The notes: a model not told the origin generated them from the letters alone. A stretch of 64,000 bases of DNA from Capra hircus (GCF_001704415.2 NC_030821.1:34269210-34333209), one strand, 5' to 3'; counted from the stretch's first letter, positions 11,866-23,861 are shown. Numbers and translations are program-made.

Positions 11866-12884
11866 GTGACTAGATTCACCTATTTAGCTTCTCTTCCCAC
11901 CACCCTAATAAAAAGATTTTCTGTAGGTTGTCAAATGTATATACAGGTGTAGGTCTTAGAGGGTAAAAACTTGTATACAATACATATCAGAACCAGAAGG
12001 AAGCAGCTCACTCTGGCTAGAAGATGTGGAGGACGTCGGGACCAGTCTGAGATTCCCGCTATACTGAACTCCATCTTTCCAGGGCACTGAACCTAGACCC
12101 ACATTATGTCAGCCTTGAGCAACTCAAGATGATTTATGCTCAGTGGCACTGACTCTTTCTTTTTGTGTTTCTGGAAACAAAAGAAAAAAAGATGTCCAAG
12201 AGAGATTACTTGGAGATTTGAAAAAGTTATTTAATGCATGGTTATTTGCCTACATATGGCCTAGGCCTGTTGGGCACAATCTGCCAAGTATCTTAAATGG
12301 TTCCCAGGGAACTCCCAGCTTGGGCTCCACGGCCATGACTTTTCTGTACCATTTTAATTGTTCCAATAAGATGCCACATGATGAACAGCCAAGAACTGAT
12401 AAACCAGTAATTTGCCAATCTGGATGTAAAAACCAAACAAGAAATACAGAGATATTCCCTACTCGAAGAATGTCTTTTCAGTGATCATTCCGCTTTTAAC
12501 TTTTTTTGCAAATAACATTTTATTTGGATCAGCTTCAATTGCCAAACATAAAAAAAAAAAAAAAAAAAAGACAAAAGCAGGCAGGGGAGAGTGGCACTGT
12601 GCCCCTCGGCTCAGGGTCCTCAGAAGTAAACCAGCATTTCTGCGGTATGGTACCATGCCAATTCACGCAGGGGAAGCCAAAATCCTAAATGATGGCTGAG
12701 CTCATAAAACTGTTCTCTCTCTTATCAAGATGAGGTTTTAGGCGCTCCGATTTCAAGGGTTTGCTTTGATTTTATTTTTCTTAGACCAGCACATGTAGCT
12801 CTCACATGTTTTGCCTTGGGCGTTAATTAATCTGGGTAACCAACACCTCACGTAGGAAAAAGCAAAATCAATGAACAAACAGGA
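11866..12884. other. Unique sequence with an A run at 12550-12569
   Basis: No named repeat is seen. The A run follows 'caattgccaaacat' without a recognisable SINE or LINE body. The part at about 12690-12860 is repeat-free, balanced in composition and could be conserved, but that is untested. Confidence 0.4.
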
Positions 12885-13060
12885 GCTATTTATTAACTGC
12901 ACACTATGCGCAAGGTCCTAGGCCAGATGCGCAAAGAACACAAACACACGTACAACGCAGCCGCATCCCGAGTTTCTCACAGGGCTAATTGAAGAACAGA
13001 GATGAGAGATGATGACAATACAATACACGCTAAGTGCCAAAAACACAGTCAGACAAACCA
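12885..13060 (-). mobile_element. Probable L2 3' fragment
   Basis: 'tatttattaactgcacacta' and 'gcgcaaggtcctaggccag' resemble the antisense L2 terminus ('tatttattgagcacctacta ... gccaggcactgt'). The remainder is too diverged to be sure. Confidence 0.4.
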
Positions 13061-13348
13061 GCGTTTCAGGAGCTGGAAAAGGGCCTGCAGGGCCAGTTAG
13101 GAAAGGCCCAAGAAAACACTTGCGATCTGGGCTGAATCTGCAAAGGAGGAAAACTCAGACTAGAGGAGAAGACGATAGACCTTCGTGACAGCAGTAAACA
13201 TGTAAAAAAAAAAAAGTTATTGCTGAATCTGACATTGTAATAGTTAAAGCCTATACGTCTTCTTCTTTTCTCTAAACCTAATATAAAATGATATGTTTAT
13301 GCCCCTATAAAGGCAAGCAGTCTTCAGGTCAATCAACAGTAAGCAGAA

Positions 13349-13502
13349 GGGACTTCCCTGGTGGTCCAGGGGTTGAGAATCCACCTTCCAGTGCAGGGGA
13401 CTTAGGTTCAGTCCCTGGTCGGGGAACTAAGACCCTGCATGCTGCAACTGTGATCTAACATAGTCAAATATAAATAAATGAATGTTTTAAAAAAAAAGAA
13501 AG
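13349..13502 (+). mobile_element. CHR-type tRNA-Glu SINE
   Basis: The head is gggacttccctggtggtcca with 'ccagtgcaggggacttagg', an intact B-box-like 'ggttcagtccctgg', then 'aactaagaccctgcatgctg' and an AAATAAATG / poly-A tail. This is the short CHR form without a BovA body. Confidence 0.85.
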
Positions 13503-13605
13503 AAAAGAAAAACAATAGGTGGAGATTGACCAAGGCCAGGTAAACAGTTTGTAGATCATATGGGAACTATGAGGACACTAAAGCGAGAAAAAAAAAAGAA
13601 TAATC

Positions 13606-13810
13606 CTTGAAGGTGGCTCAGTTGGTAAAGAATCCACCTGCAATGCGGGAGACCTGGGTTCGATCCCTGGGTTGGGAAGATCCCCTGGAGAAGGGAAAGG
13701 CTACCCACTCCATATTCCGGCCTGAAGAATCCCCATGGACAGAGGAGCCTGACGGGCTGCAGTCCAGGAAGTCACAAAGAGTCAGACACGACTGAGCGAC
13801 TAAGCACAAG
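13606..13810 (+). mobile_element. Bov-tA SINE with target-site duplication
   Basis: It is a well-preserved tRNA head with the B box GGTTCGATCCC, the BovA body and a BovB-like end ('agacacgactgagcgactaa'). GAATAATC is present on both sides (13598-13605 and 13811-13818), which I read as the target-site duplication. Good preservation and an intact duplication suggest a fairly young insertion. Confidence 0.92.
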
Positions 13811-13818
13811 GAATAATC

Positions 13819-14197
13819 AGTAAAACGAAGGAAGGTAGCGACTGTGACATACATTTGACCTGAAAACTAGATTCCCTCACAAACATGTTAAGAGTTGCAT
13901 GTAGAATATTTCATCCTTGGGAACAAAGCTTCTCATGAGGTCTTTGAAGATGGCCTCTGTCATTCAGTTCTGCATACCACATGCCTAGTAAGCTTTCTGG
14001 GTTTATAGTAGGTGCTCAGTTAGTATATGTCAGACTGAACTGGTCTAAATCACATTTCAATCTGATCGAAAGATATTTGTGAGCTGTCATTTTTCCAGTA
14101 TTAATTGGTATAAAGTAAACTATGCCTAGAATAATCTCAGAAAGTATTTTCTTATAATGTTATACTTTAATCTCCTTGTGTTATCACTCTTTTACAT
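13819..14197. other. Unique sequence, possible L2 trace
   Basis: A weak L2-like 'tagtaggtgctcagttagta' lies at about 14008-14028. Nothing else is recognised. Confidence 0.3.
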
Positions 14198-14505
14198 TGT
14201 CGTTTAGCCGCTAAGTTGCGTCTGACTCTTTGCAACCACATGAACAGTAGCACACCAGGCTTCCCTGTCCTTCACCATCTCCAGGAGCTTGCTCAAACTC
14301 CTGTCCGTTGAGTCAGTGATGCCATCCAACCATCTTGTCCTCTGTCTCCCCTTTCTCCTACGCTCAATCTTTCCTAGCATCAGGGTCTTTTCCAATGAGT
14401 TGGCTCTTCGCATCAGGTAGCCAAAGTATTGGAGCTTCAGCTTTAGTATCAGTCCTTCCAATGAATATTCAGGGTTGATTTCCTTTAGGTTTGACTGCTT
14501 GGTTG
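14198..14505 (-). mobile_element. BovB LINE 3' fragment
   Basis: On the minus strand this is the BovB C-terminal coding end ('LMRRANSLEKTLMLGKIERR', near 14330-14420) and 3' end. It belongs to a more diverged subfamily than the copies at 30-52 kb. Confidence 0.85.
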
Positions 14506-16002
14506 ATTATAAACATTCAACCCATTTATGCCAACTCTGGACATAGAGAGAGGAGTCAGAATTTGTAGGATTCCCCTTATCTTCCTGGGCCCCTAATATA
14601 TTCCTTAAGTTCTTGTATAAAGAAGAGCATAGCCCATGGCCTAGGGTGCAGCTGACCTCAGCATGATGGCATTGACAAAAAAAAAAAAAAAGTCATAAAT
14701 TAGTGGTGTGTTGTCAGGGTGGCACTGGCTTACAGAGGGTGTAGACACAAATGAGTTCCAGACTCTCTAAAAGCAATAACAATTCACAATAGAAATTAGA
14801 CAACCTTCTGAGGAGTAATTGAGCCAGTCAGAAATTAAAAGAACTATGTGTACACAACATAATGAACAGATTTATTAGAAGGAAACACACAGCTGACAAG
14901 AGAACTCTTGAGCCAGCAGGGAAACTGTGGAAAACGTTGCCCAAGACAGTCTCAAGGCTTCACACTCACTTCTGGACAACCTTCTTGGTCTCCCAAAGAC
15001 ATAAGCTCTTCAGAGCCTGCTTTTGGCTACTCGGCGATCACAAGCCTACATGTGCTACCAGCTGACATGGGGGGCATGTCAAAGATAAGAAAGTTCAAGA
15101 GCAAAGCAGAAACTCAGCTCATCAGTAGCCCTGCACTCATGTGAATTTCCACCTTGGTCTATAATGAACACATTCATGATTCATGACCACTATTTTTCAC
15201 TTTCCTGGCACACCTAGAAGCCTGGCATCATTCAATTTCCTATCCTCTGAGTCTTCATTGAGCCACAATGCAGCACCAGCGCAGTAACTCCACGCCCAGG
15301 TCCCATGGATGCGATCATGAATGCGCCTCTGTCACTCCTCTCAAGCTCATTATGATAGATACGATCAAATCAAAAATTATCCTCCTGGCTGTGGACTTAA
15401 AATTAAAGAGAAGATATTCGCTTAACACACAAATGGACATAGCAACAACACAACAAATGCTGGCAACCTCAATGCATTCATATCAAGAGAAGGTTTAGCC
15501 TTTGGGACCAAACCCTGAGTGTGATGATCTTGTGAGAAGAGTGGGTTCCAGGATTGCAGACGGGAATGAAAGCTCGAGCGGGGAATCACTGAGATGGACT
15601 TATTCCTTCTGGGTCCTGTGTAGCTTTTGATGACTTTCCCACAGGTGTTACCCTGTTACCTCTGGGTGAAGCACAGGAGGGAGCCAGGAGTCATGTTCAT
15701 CTTTGTCTCTGCAGCCACACCTAAAACCGCAGTGAGAGAACTCCCAGGCAGAGGGACTCACCTCAGACACAAAGGACAATGCAGTAGGTACATAAACAAG
15801 ACTCCAGGGAAAGAGGAAAGGGCTGGTCAGCAGATGTGGCTGGGACATGCTTTAACAAAGCCAGCAACGCCTCATCCAGGGCTTTGGGGAGTGACTATCA
15901 ACAAGGATGAAATCATCCCCAGGCTGCCCTGCGAGACAAGAGGAACACTTAAGCCACCGACTCTTTAACAGATCACACTGACCCGCATTTAAACTAAAAA
16001 CA
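14506..16002. other. Unidentified sequence, no gene seen
   Basis: An A run lies at 14677-14691. The block at about 14850-15130 ('tttattagaaggaaacacac ... gagccagcagggaaactgtg') has the feel of an old LTR, but I cannot assign it. Open frames at 14862-15144 and 15627-15968 lack domains. Confidence 0.35.
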
Positions 16003-16163
16003 GGGACTTCCCTGTTGGTCCAGTGAGACTCCATGCTCCCAACACAGGGGGCCCAAGTTCAGTTTCTGGTCAGGGAACTAGATCCCACATGCTGCAACTA
16101 AAGATCCTGTAGGCTACAATTAAGACCTGATGCAGTCAAATAAATATTATTTAATTAATTTAA
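16003..16163 (+). mobile_element. CHR-type tRNA-Glu SINE
   Basis: The head is gggacttccctgttggtcca, followed by 'gactccatgctcccaacac', 'gatcccacatgctgcaacta' and an AAATAAATATTATTTAATTAATTT tail. Confidence 0.85.
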
Positions 16164-16793
16164 AACATATCTATATGACCCTGCAAATGGTTTGGCAAAA
16201 TCACTAGATCTTCCAAATGCATATTTGGCCCTCAAATATAGATGAAATTCTGCCAAACAATGGCGCTTCCTTACCTTTCCTGGTGTCCCCCTCTTCTCTA
16301 GGTAAGACGTGCTCTTAGCCAATGGACCTATAACTCTCCATCAGACTTCCATGGGGATTAGGCATTTTGGTTCTTTCAAGTCTTCAGATTATTCCTCTCG
16401 TTTTGCACTGCTGGCTTTTCAGCCTGGGGATTCTGAGCCAGTGCTAACATTCATGACCTGTTCGGACGCACCCTTGGCCACCATGAAAGAAGGAGCTTAC
16501 ATTCTCAACCCTCCACCAGGCCTCCTCCCAGCCTTCCCTTTTCTATTTATCCCTGAAGTAGGGGATGACAGAGACCATCCTAAACTTCTGATGCCATTTC
16601 TCTCCTCCTCTCTCCTCCACCCCTACATGCCCCCCAACCTCCCCAGTCTCCTAAGGACCCCTCCTTATGATCATTAGTTTGAACTGAAAAGAAAGATTGC
16701 TCTCAGCTTAAGGATTACTCATTTGTTAATTCTCTCAAGGTATTGATTTGACTCTTCAATTATTTTATTTAAGTTCCCCTTGCTGGTACTCTG
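16164..16793. other. Unique sequence, no gene seen
   Basis: An open frame at 16309-16677 is proline/leucine-rich and has no recognisable domain. No repeat is named here. Confidence 0.4.
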
Positions 16794-16794
16794 A

Positions 16795-16842
<48 letters not shown>
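16794..16842. repeat. (AC)n microsatellite
   Basis: About 24 AC units run with a single T interruption near 16801. It is one of the longest pure dinucleotide tracts in the window and a likely length polymorphism. Confidence 0.97.
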
Positions 16843-16844
<2 letters not shown>

Positions 16845-16929
16845 TCATCCATAGCCTCCTGCTTTTCAGGAATGAACAATCGAGCAAACCTACCCAAAAT
16901 TAAATATAAAATGAGATGCCACCATCACA

Positions 16930-17045
16930 ACTAATATCTGCACAATGCTTTGTGATGTGACTAGCATTTCCTCATTTATCTCATCTAATCCTTAGGAAAA
17001 CGCTACCTGATAAGAAGAGGACAGTCAATAGCAACCAGCCTTGAT
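16930..17045 (-). mobile_element. MIR SINE fragment
   Basis: 'cacaatgctttgtgatgtga', 'catttatctcatctaatcct' and 'gctacctgataagaagag' follow the antisense MIR core. Confidence 0.5.
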
Positions 17046-17521
17046 TCCAGGAATTCCAACCCCAAACCCTTTGCTCTTTCCCAAGTGAGGTGATATAAGC
17101 AAAGTACAAAGAAGGTGCTGTTGGAATTCAGAGGAGGAAGTGCCATGAAAACCCGAAACGTTCTCAAAACCACATCACAGAAGAGTTTCTCCCCCGAGCA
17201 TCGGCTGCACTGTCTCCAGTAACTAGTTTATCAAACAGTTGCTGCAAGTTCAGCCAACAGGGTCCTTCCCTTGAGCTGCTTCTCTGTCACACAGACGGGG
17301 CCTTTGTGGCCTCACCATTGTTCTCAATTGCTTTGGAACATCCAGTTCATCTTTATAATTGCAATGATGCTAAGGTTGCCAGATTCCTGTACTGAACAAA
17401 AGCTCCACGAATTATCAGATTTTTACTAGAAGACATGGGAGGAAAAGAGAGGCTCAAAGGCTTTGGGGCTGACTTAACCATCTCTAAACCGGGAATTTAC
17501 AACATCAGAATTTAAATCACT
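17046..17521. other. Unique block, candidate conserved element
   Basis: No repeat is recognised. The part at about 17290-17380 has balanced composition and a SOX-like ccattgttc (17317-17325). Nothing in the sequence shows coding. Confidence 0.35.
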
Positions 17522-17625
17522 TTATTCATTCATTCATTCATTCAATAAATATCACTAATTCCCTACTTCATGTGAGTCAGTGGGCTAAGTGCTAGGGTTA
17601 TTACAGAAGTGAGCTAGCTAATGTG
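17522..17625 (-). mobile_element. L2 LINE 3' end
   Basis: The (attc)n start and 'caataaatatcactaattcc' followed by 'gggctaagtgctagggtta' are the antisense L2 terminus. Confidence 0.65.
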
Positions 17626-17750
17626 CAAGGTACATGCACAAAGCATGCGTACCTACCTCTGCAGTATTTACTACACATCTGAGACATTCCACTTTCTTGA
17701 CAATGGGAGAAGCCATTGACAAGCCATTTCAATTCAAAATAACTCTGTCT

Positions 17751-17900
17751 GGGGACTTCTCTGGATCCAGTGGCTAAGACTCCACGCTCCCAATGCAGGA
17801 CGCCTAGCTAAGTTCAATCTCTCGTCAGGCAATTAGGTCCCACATGCTACAACGAAGACCCAGTGCAACCAAATAAATAAAGAATTTAAAAAACAAAAAT
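17751..17900 (+). mobile_element. CHR-type tRNA-Glu SINE
   Basis: The head is ggggacttctctggatccag with 'gactccacgctcccaatgc', 'ttaggtcccacatgctacaa', 'cccagtgcaaccaaataaat' and a short A-rich tail. Confidence 0.85.
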
Positions 17901-17944
17901 TAGCCTGTCATAGACTCCTGGCAAGCTGAACCCTGTTACTCAGT

Positions 17945-18105
17945 CAGTGGCATCTTTTTTCAACTTTCTATTTGTACTGGGGTATAGTTGATTAACAATG
18001 TTGTGATAGCTCCAGGTGAACAGCAAAGAGACTCACCCTACATATACATGTATGCATTCTTTCCCAAACTCCCCTCCCATCCAGGCTCCCACATACCAAA
18101 TCAAT
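17945..18105 (-). mobile_element. L1 LINE 3' end
   Basis: 'tggggtatagttgattaaca' followed by 'tccaggtgaacagcaaagag' and 'aactcccctcccatccaggc' is the artiodactyl L1 3' terminus in reverse. Confidence 0.7.
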
Positions 18106-18758
18106 GGCATTCTATAATCCAGTTTTCTGAACAAAACTTTGTCCAGAAGTTTCCTGACCATGCACTTTGGCAATTCCCACTTTGATGGACTTCTGAGCCC
18201 TTTGGGGCTTCCCCTCCTTGGGAGGAAGGGACACCTGTGTCAGATCTGTCCTTCCCCTGCCCCTGGGAAGCTCTCTCTCTGACCTTCCCAGGAAGATGGC
18301 AATCATACATTTGAAAAACCAAACCCAAACTCACCATAGCCTCCCAAAACAACTGCTGATAACAAAGTTGAAAAGCCATGTTTCAGGCTCTTCCTGTTTC
18401 TGCCAAGAAAGAAGTGTATGCTGGGAGGGCCTCCCACCACGCAGGAATGGAACGGAAAACTCCATGTCCTGGCATTTTCCATCATGCAGGTGAAAGCTTT
18501 CCTGTCTTCAGGTCCCAGCAACTGGGCTATGGAAAAGTAGGTTCATTATTCCAAGGAGCCCAGCTTTTCTGTGTTCTCTCTCTCTCTCCTTCTCTCTGGC
18601 AATTCTGGTTTCTGCATTGCTCATGATGCAAAAGGAATTAGGGGGAAAAAACAAACAAACAAACAAAAAACACTTTAAGAGCTCCTTTGCAAAATCAAAA
18701 AGTCCTCAGTAATAAGTGTCACTTTTGCTGAGTTTACAAAAGCACCCAGGCCTCTGGA
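18106..18758. other. Unique sequence, no gene seen
   Basis: Dense short open frames exist on both strands at 18100-18626, reflecting higher G+C rather than a gene. A (CT)n patch lies at about 18575-18597 and (AAAC)n at about 18649-18671. Confidence 0.4.
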
Positions 18759-18766
18759 TCAGACCT

Positions 18767-18996
18767 GTGTGTGTGTGTGCACTTGGTCGTGTCTGACTTT
18801 TTGTGACTCCATGGAGTGTAGCCTACTAGGCTCCTTTGTCCATGGGATTTTTTCCAGGCAAGAATACTGGAGTGGGTGGCCATTTCCTCCTCCAGGGGTT
18901 CTTCCTGACCCAAGAATCAAACCCACATCCGTCTCCTGCAGCTCCTGCACTGGTAGGCAGATTCTTTACCACTGTGCAACCTTGGAAGCCCCTGAG
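18767..18996 (-). mobile_element. Bov-tA SINE with target-site duplication
   Basis: In reverse it shows the BovB-like end ('ttggtcgtgtctgacttttt'), the BovA body ('caagaatactggagtgggtg') and the tRNA head ending 'ggaagcccc'. TCAGACCT occurs on both sides (18759-18766 and 18997-19004). A short GT run sits at its left end. Confidence 0.9.
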
Positions 18997-19004
18997 TCAG
19001 ACCT

Positions 19005-20399
19005 ACTCTGTGCTAAAGTGGGAAGACATTACCACAAAGATGCTCTGAAAGGCTTCAGGGGAAAAGAAAATGAAAGGTGTAGGGGGAGATCTTCAATGGA
19101 GCTGCTGTCATGTTCGCAAATGAAATGACATGAAATACAATAAAACAGATGTGATCTTGGGCAAATTCTGTGACTCTACCTGGGTGTTCATTTCCCTAAG
19201 TTCCAAGTAATATTTCCATGTGTCTAAAGCTACTGTCTTATTGATGACTATTATAGAATGGCTCATTCTGACAAATGCAAGAAGACAAACCCAACAGAAA
19301 AGTTTCCATGAGAATTCAATTCTCAAGGCAGGAAAAAATTATCCCAGGAAGCCAAGGAAACATTCAAGTGGAGCATGCTTAAAGCCGGGAGGACACCAAA
19401 ATGTTGCTTCTAAACCTGTGTTCCTCAGAACAAGGATCCTCCACCACTCTCTCTCATCAAGTGCTTCATGGTCTTGTAAGACCAGGATACTCAACAGAGG
19501 AAATGCCCGAAGAACAGAAGAGCACTACTGTAGAAAAACCATGAAAACCCCATTTTAAGCTCTTTAAGTTCACTGAACCCTCACTTTTAAAAATGTATTT
19601 GACCCAGATATCAGATTTTAAAAAAAGCATGTATTAATATTTCATAGATGGGGAACACTGCAGAGAAGGAAATAAATCCACCTTGAAAGAAGGATGGTTT
19701 CCCAAAACTGAACTGACTTCCTCAGCATGTAACTGGCTTAAGGGTACAGCAATGTCGTTATTACATGTCTGTCTAGAGCCTGCCAGGCTGAAGTCATGGC
19801 TAATACATTTTTCTTTCTCTAATTGGCATTCTAAGCCTTGGCACCTGGTCCTTAATCTGACCCCACAAGACCCCACCTCCCTTCAATAAAGTAGCCTTAC
19901 TGAAGCCACTTCTGCCTTGCACACAGCCAGCCCTTAGACTATTTTTAATATCCTTCCACGCTTGTAGTTCTTACCCCCAGATCAGGTGACCACTGCTCCA
20001 ACCATATTTCATAGAAACCAGTATTTGTCTAGAACACATTAGCCCCACATCAGGAAGCGAGGCCGTCAATCAAAATCTAACTGCCTGGAAATCAGCAGCC
20101 ATTGAAGGTGCTTGTTTAAAAGATGGCTAATGGGACATGCAGCTGGCTAGGAAGCAAAGGCGATGGGAAGTTGGACTGGAAAACCAATGGAGGTGCCCTC
20201 CTCCTGCTCAGGAAACGAGCCTGTTAAAATCCCATGACTCCGGCCGTCGCAGCCTGGTAGACTGGGAAAAATAGTCGCAAGGCTTGACATGTGTAGGAGA
20301 CACTTCTCTAGATGGGGATCATGTCTGGGTCTCCACACTCTCTCATCATCACACCTTGATGCCATGCCCCATTCACCAGGAGCATGATAGGCTCTGGCA
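19005..20399. other. Unique sequence, no gene seen
   Basis: No SINE or LINE is recognised. Open frames at 19220-19558 and 19683-19889 are short and have no domain. A diverged L2 is possible at about 19820-19990 but not called. Confidence 0.4.
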
Positions 20400-20520
20400 C
20401 GTTACAGGTTTAAAGCACTGTCCTCCAGGTTTGCATCTTGGTTCTGCAACTTCTCAGAAGTCATTGTCCTCAAGTAACTTTAGTTTTTCTCATCTGCAGG
20501 GGGAGAACACTGGGCCATTC
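20400..20520 (+). mobile_element. Probable MIR SINE fragment
   Basis: 'tttgcatcttggttctgcaa', 'tcctcaagtaactttagttt' and 'ctcatctgcaggggga' follow the MIR sense core, with heavy divergence. Confidence 0.45.
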
Positions 20521-20554
20521 GACAGCTAGGATTCCTTTTTGCTTTTCATTCATT

Positions 20555-20690
20555 AGATCTTTCAACACAAGAATTTGCTGAGCCCTCCCCAAGTGCCAGG
20601 CAGGGTGCCGGACACAGAGAGGTGGCCCCGACAGTCAGTAAGGCAGGTAGATGTTTGATAACATAAACAAACCGACAAACACAACCTTAC
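20555..20690 (-). mobile_element. L2 LINE 3' fragment
   Basis: 'tttgctgagccctccccaag', 'tgccaggcagggtgccgg' and 'gataacataaacaaacc' match the antisense L2 terminus pattern. Confidence 0.5.
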
Positions 20691-20729
20691 CCGATCAAAA
20701 CTGTTTTCAATAAAATATATAGGGACTCT

Positions 20730-20922
20730 TTTAAAAAGATTTTTTTTGATGTGGACTATTTTTTAAATCTCTGTTGAATTTGTTACAACATTGCTTTTCT
20801 GTCTTATGCTTTGGGTTTTTGGTCACAAGATATGTAGGATCTTAGCTCCTCAACCAGGGATCGAACTCACATCCCCTGTGTTGGAAGGTGAAGTCTTAAA
20901 CACTGGACCACCAGGAAAGTAC
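20730..20922 (-). mobile_element. CHR-type SINE, longer form, with target-site duplication
   Basis: Right to left it shows the head ('tggaccaccaggaaagtacc'), the B-box-like 'cagggatcgaactcacat', then 'gtaggatcttagctcctcaa' and a long 3' part ending in T-rich sequence. AGGGACTCTTTTA (20721-20733) and AGGGACTTTTAA (20927-20938) look like the duplicated target. Confidence 0.8.
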
Positions 20923-20938
20923 CTAGAGGGACTTTTAA

Positions 20939-21920
20939 GAGGAAATGAGAGAGAAACAGATCTGTAACTCCACAATGCTCCCAAAAACCATGAACAGAAA
21001 CAGACTGGGAAACTAAACTTGTTGAGATACTAAGCTGGTCCCAGGCTGTCACTTTCTCCTTCAACCCAGGGAGATAATTCACTGCTTGTAGCCCAGCAGG
21101 GAGGATGTTCAGGTTTTGAAGCTGCAGCTGCAAGCACTGTGATTGAGAAAAGATGAAAAGGAAAGGGGACAGGGAGAAAAAGAGAAAGAAAAGTGCCAAC
21201 GCCCCCCCTTCCAAAACCAAAAAACAAAACCAATCAATCAATCAAACAAACAAACAACAAAAAAGCAAGCCTCTCCCCATCTGCAATCTGGTTTGGCCTG
21301 ACAGCCAGATTGAAAATCTAGGGCAGAACACAGGGGACCTCCCACCAAGAACTATAGCTGATTATTCCATTCTACATAAAAAAAAAAAGAGGGGAGGAAA
21401 CTTCTCGGAAGTGCAAATGAGGACTGAGTTGCAATAAAGCACAACAGGCCACCATTTCTGAGCAACAGAGATTTCGTTCCCCACGTGGAAATGCAGTCTG
21501 ACAAGACAAGTTCACTGCAGTTCACATCACCGTTGAGCACAAGGGCCCCGGAGGCTCACATCTGGGACTCACCGTGCACACGCTCTATCACTGTTACAGC
21601 CGCGGGTCATTATTAGCAATAATAATAGATAATATTTACATAGCCCTTTTCAACTGAAGATCCCAAGGCAGACAACGACCCCTCCACATTTAGGTATGCA
21701 CAGCCGCCCCCAACGACCTGCTGAGGGATGGCTTCCCTCCACTGCCACGCACGCGAAATGCGGCAAATTACCACCAGATACTCCCAACTCGGCAGCAGCT
21801 CAGGATGGAAAGCTAAAGGAGTGAAATTTAAATATTAATTTAGGGTTTGAAAAAGAACATGCTTTCAGTCCTTAAGGAGAAGCAAGGAGGATGGTGGATG
21901 CAGGTCGGCACACATGTGCA
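20939..21920. other. Unique sequence, candidate conserved part
   Basis: No dispersed repeat is named. A simple (AATC)n/(AAAC)n patch lies at about 21229-21262. The part at 21590-21660 ('cattattagcaataataata') is repeat-free and may be conserved. Confidence 0.4.
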
Positions 21921-22128
21921 TGTTCAGTCGTTCAGTCGCTCAGTCGTGTCCAACTCTTTATGACCCCGTGGACCCATCAAGCTCCTCTGTCCATGGGGAT
22001 TCTCCAGGCAAGAATACTGGAGTGTGTCGCCATGCCCGCCTCCAGGGGATCTTGCTGACCCAGGGATCAGACCTGGTCTCCTGCGTCTCCTGCTTTGGCA
22101 GCCGGATGCTTTACCACTAGAACCACAC
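21921..22128 (-). mobile_element. Bov-tA SINE
   Basis: In reverse it shows a doubled start 'cagtcgttcagtcgctcagt', the BovA body 'ggcaagaatactggagtgtg' and the tRNA head 'cggatgctttaccactagaa'. There is no clear target duplication. Confidence 0.9.
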
Positions 22129-22320
22129 GTTGTCATACGTTTGTCCAAATCCACAGAATGGACAAAACACCAAGAGCGAACCTGAAGGTAAACTCTGGAC
22201 TTTGGGTAATGAAGACAAACTAACGTAGGTTCATTGATGTTACAAATGGGCTGCTCTGATGCAGGCTATTGAGAGGGGGGAGACTCTACTTTCAGTGCAA
22301 TCTTTCTGTGAACGTAAAAT

Positions 22321-22528
22321 ATGAAAAGTGAAAGGGTTAGTCACTCAGTTGTGTCAGACTCTTTCCGACCCCATGGACTGTAGCCTGCCATTCCATGGAG
22401 CTCTCCAGGCAAGAATACTGGAGTGGGTTGTCATTCCCTTCTCCAGGGGATCTTCCCAACCCAGGGATTGAATCCGGGTCTCTTACCTGGCAGGTGGATT
22501 CTTTACCATCTCAGCCACTAGGGAATCT
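22321..22528 (-). mobile_element. Bov-tA SINE
   Basis: It starts 'gaaaagtgaaagggttag', followed by 'gtcactcagttgtgtcag', the BovA body 'ggcaagaatactggagtggg' and the tRNA head 'ggattctttaccatctcagc'. It lies about 190 bp from the SINE at 21921, in the same orientation. Confidence 0.9.
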
Positions 22529-23861
22529 AAAAATGCTCTCAAAAATAGAGTCTATTTTTTTTAAAGCAGAGTCATAGAATTTCTTCATGACAGTCTGGGC
22601 TGGCTGGTTCAATGTAACTCTGATGCATTCTACTTGAATCCCCAAATTACTTCAGAAAATGTTCCTGAGGATTTCTAGATTTCTTCGGAAACAGATTCTG
22701 GGATTCAAGTGCCAGGAGAGTGGCTGGGAAAACATCAGTCATGAGCTGGGAACTAGGGCGGGGAAAGGGAAGAAGCATAAAGAGCGCTTTGTATGGAGAG
22801 GCAGCATCTGGAGCTTGATCCTATGCGGGACCCTGGCAGACAGGGAGCATTCTCCCTGAGAGTTATCTTAACTGAGGAGCAAGGAGGCTGTGGCTTTTAT
22901 CCACAAATTCCTCCTTCTTCCTTGGTTGAGGCTGCCTCTGGGGAAATCAGCTCCCTAGAACTTTCAACTTACCCCCAGACCATAGAGGACTTCTGCAGCC
23001 AGAAGAAAAAAAGTCCCCAAGCAGAGAGTGCACAGATGCCCCAGTACAGACATCCCAGCCTCTTGGAATACAGGTGAATGCCAAAGAGGGTGTGGGCAGG
23101 GTGGGCCCTGAGGGCCTCTGCTGCTCCATTTCAGCACCCAAACAGATCATCCATCCACCAACTCCAGCTTCTCTGGGCAGAGGGACTCAGATGTCATAAA
23201 AGACATAAAAGACCTAGGTCCCGCTCTTAAAAAAATAGAAACGTCTAAAGCTGTAGGTGACAAAAGGCTTCTCATATCCATGATGGCATACTGTCCTGCC
23301 TGCCCAAAAAAGGTGGTAAGTTATTTGTTTTAGTAATTAACAGAGATCTCCGGTAAATCATTAATCTCATTCTGTAAATAGAGCAGGGTTTGGCAGCACT
23401 GCACATGGAAATTCTCACCATGGAAATATGTGGATGCCTTTAAAGCATTTCAGATTTCCAGGAGATATGTGAGCGGCCCTGGTGGCACATAATGAGATTG
23501 GTCTCACGATGTCCCCTTAAAACCACCGTTTCCTTCGAGGGGGTAAACAGTAATGTGAAACACGTTGCTTTGTGCTGTGAAGCTTTAAAGAACAGCGTTA
23601 ACCACAACAATACTGAGGATTTTCCCTTCATTAATATGCTAGTTAAATATACACCAGTGACAAGCTGCCCTGCCTTGTGATGTCCTGGGACGATGTTAAA
23701 AAAAAAAAAAGTTTTACATTGTCTGCCCCATCGATTGTGTGTTGAGCATGAAAAAAATTAAGGAAAAGGCTTTTGTTATTAACAAACACAACAAAAGAGA
23801 TTTTTTAAAAAAAAAATTCTTCTATTTATAATACACATTTATGTTAAAGTATTAAGGTGCT
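22529..23861. other. Unique sequence, no gene seen
   Basis: Overlapping short open frames at 22659-23150 have no domain. The part at about 23470-23640 is repeat-free with mixed AT motifs and could be conserved. A runs lie at 23698-23711 and 23804-23816. Confidence 0.4.

Noticed and set aside
13606..13700. tRNA-Glu-like segments of SINEs as tRNA genes
   Set aside because: They are the heads of Bov-tA and CHR SINEs. They lack a foldable cloverleaf and continue into the SINE body.
15627..16677. Frames at 15627-15968 and 16309-16677 as exons
   Set aside because: They are short, with no recognisable protein family and no convincing splice signals around them.
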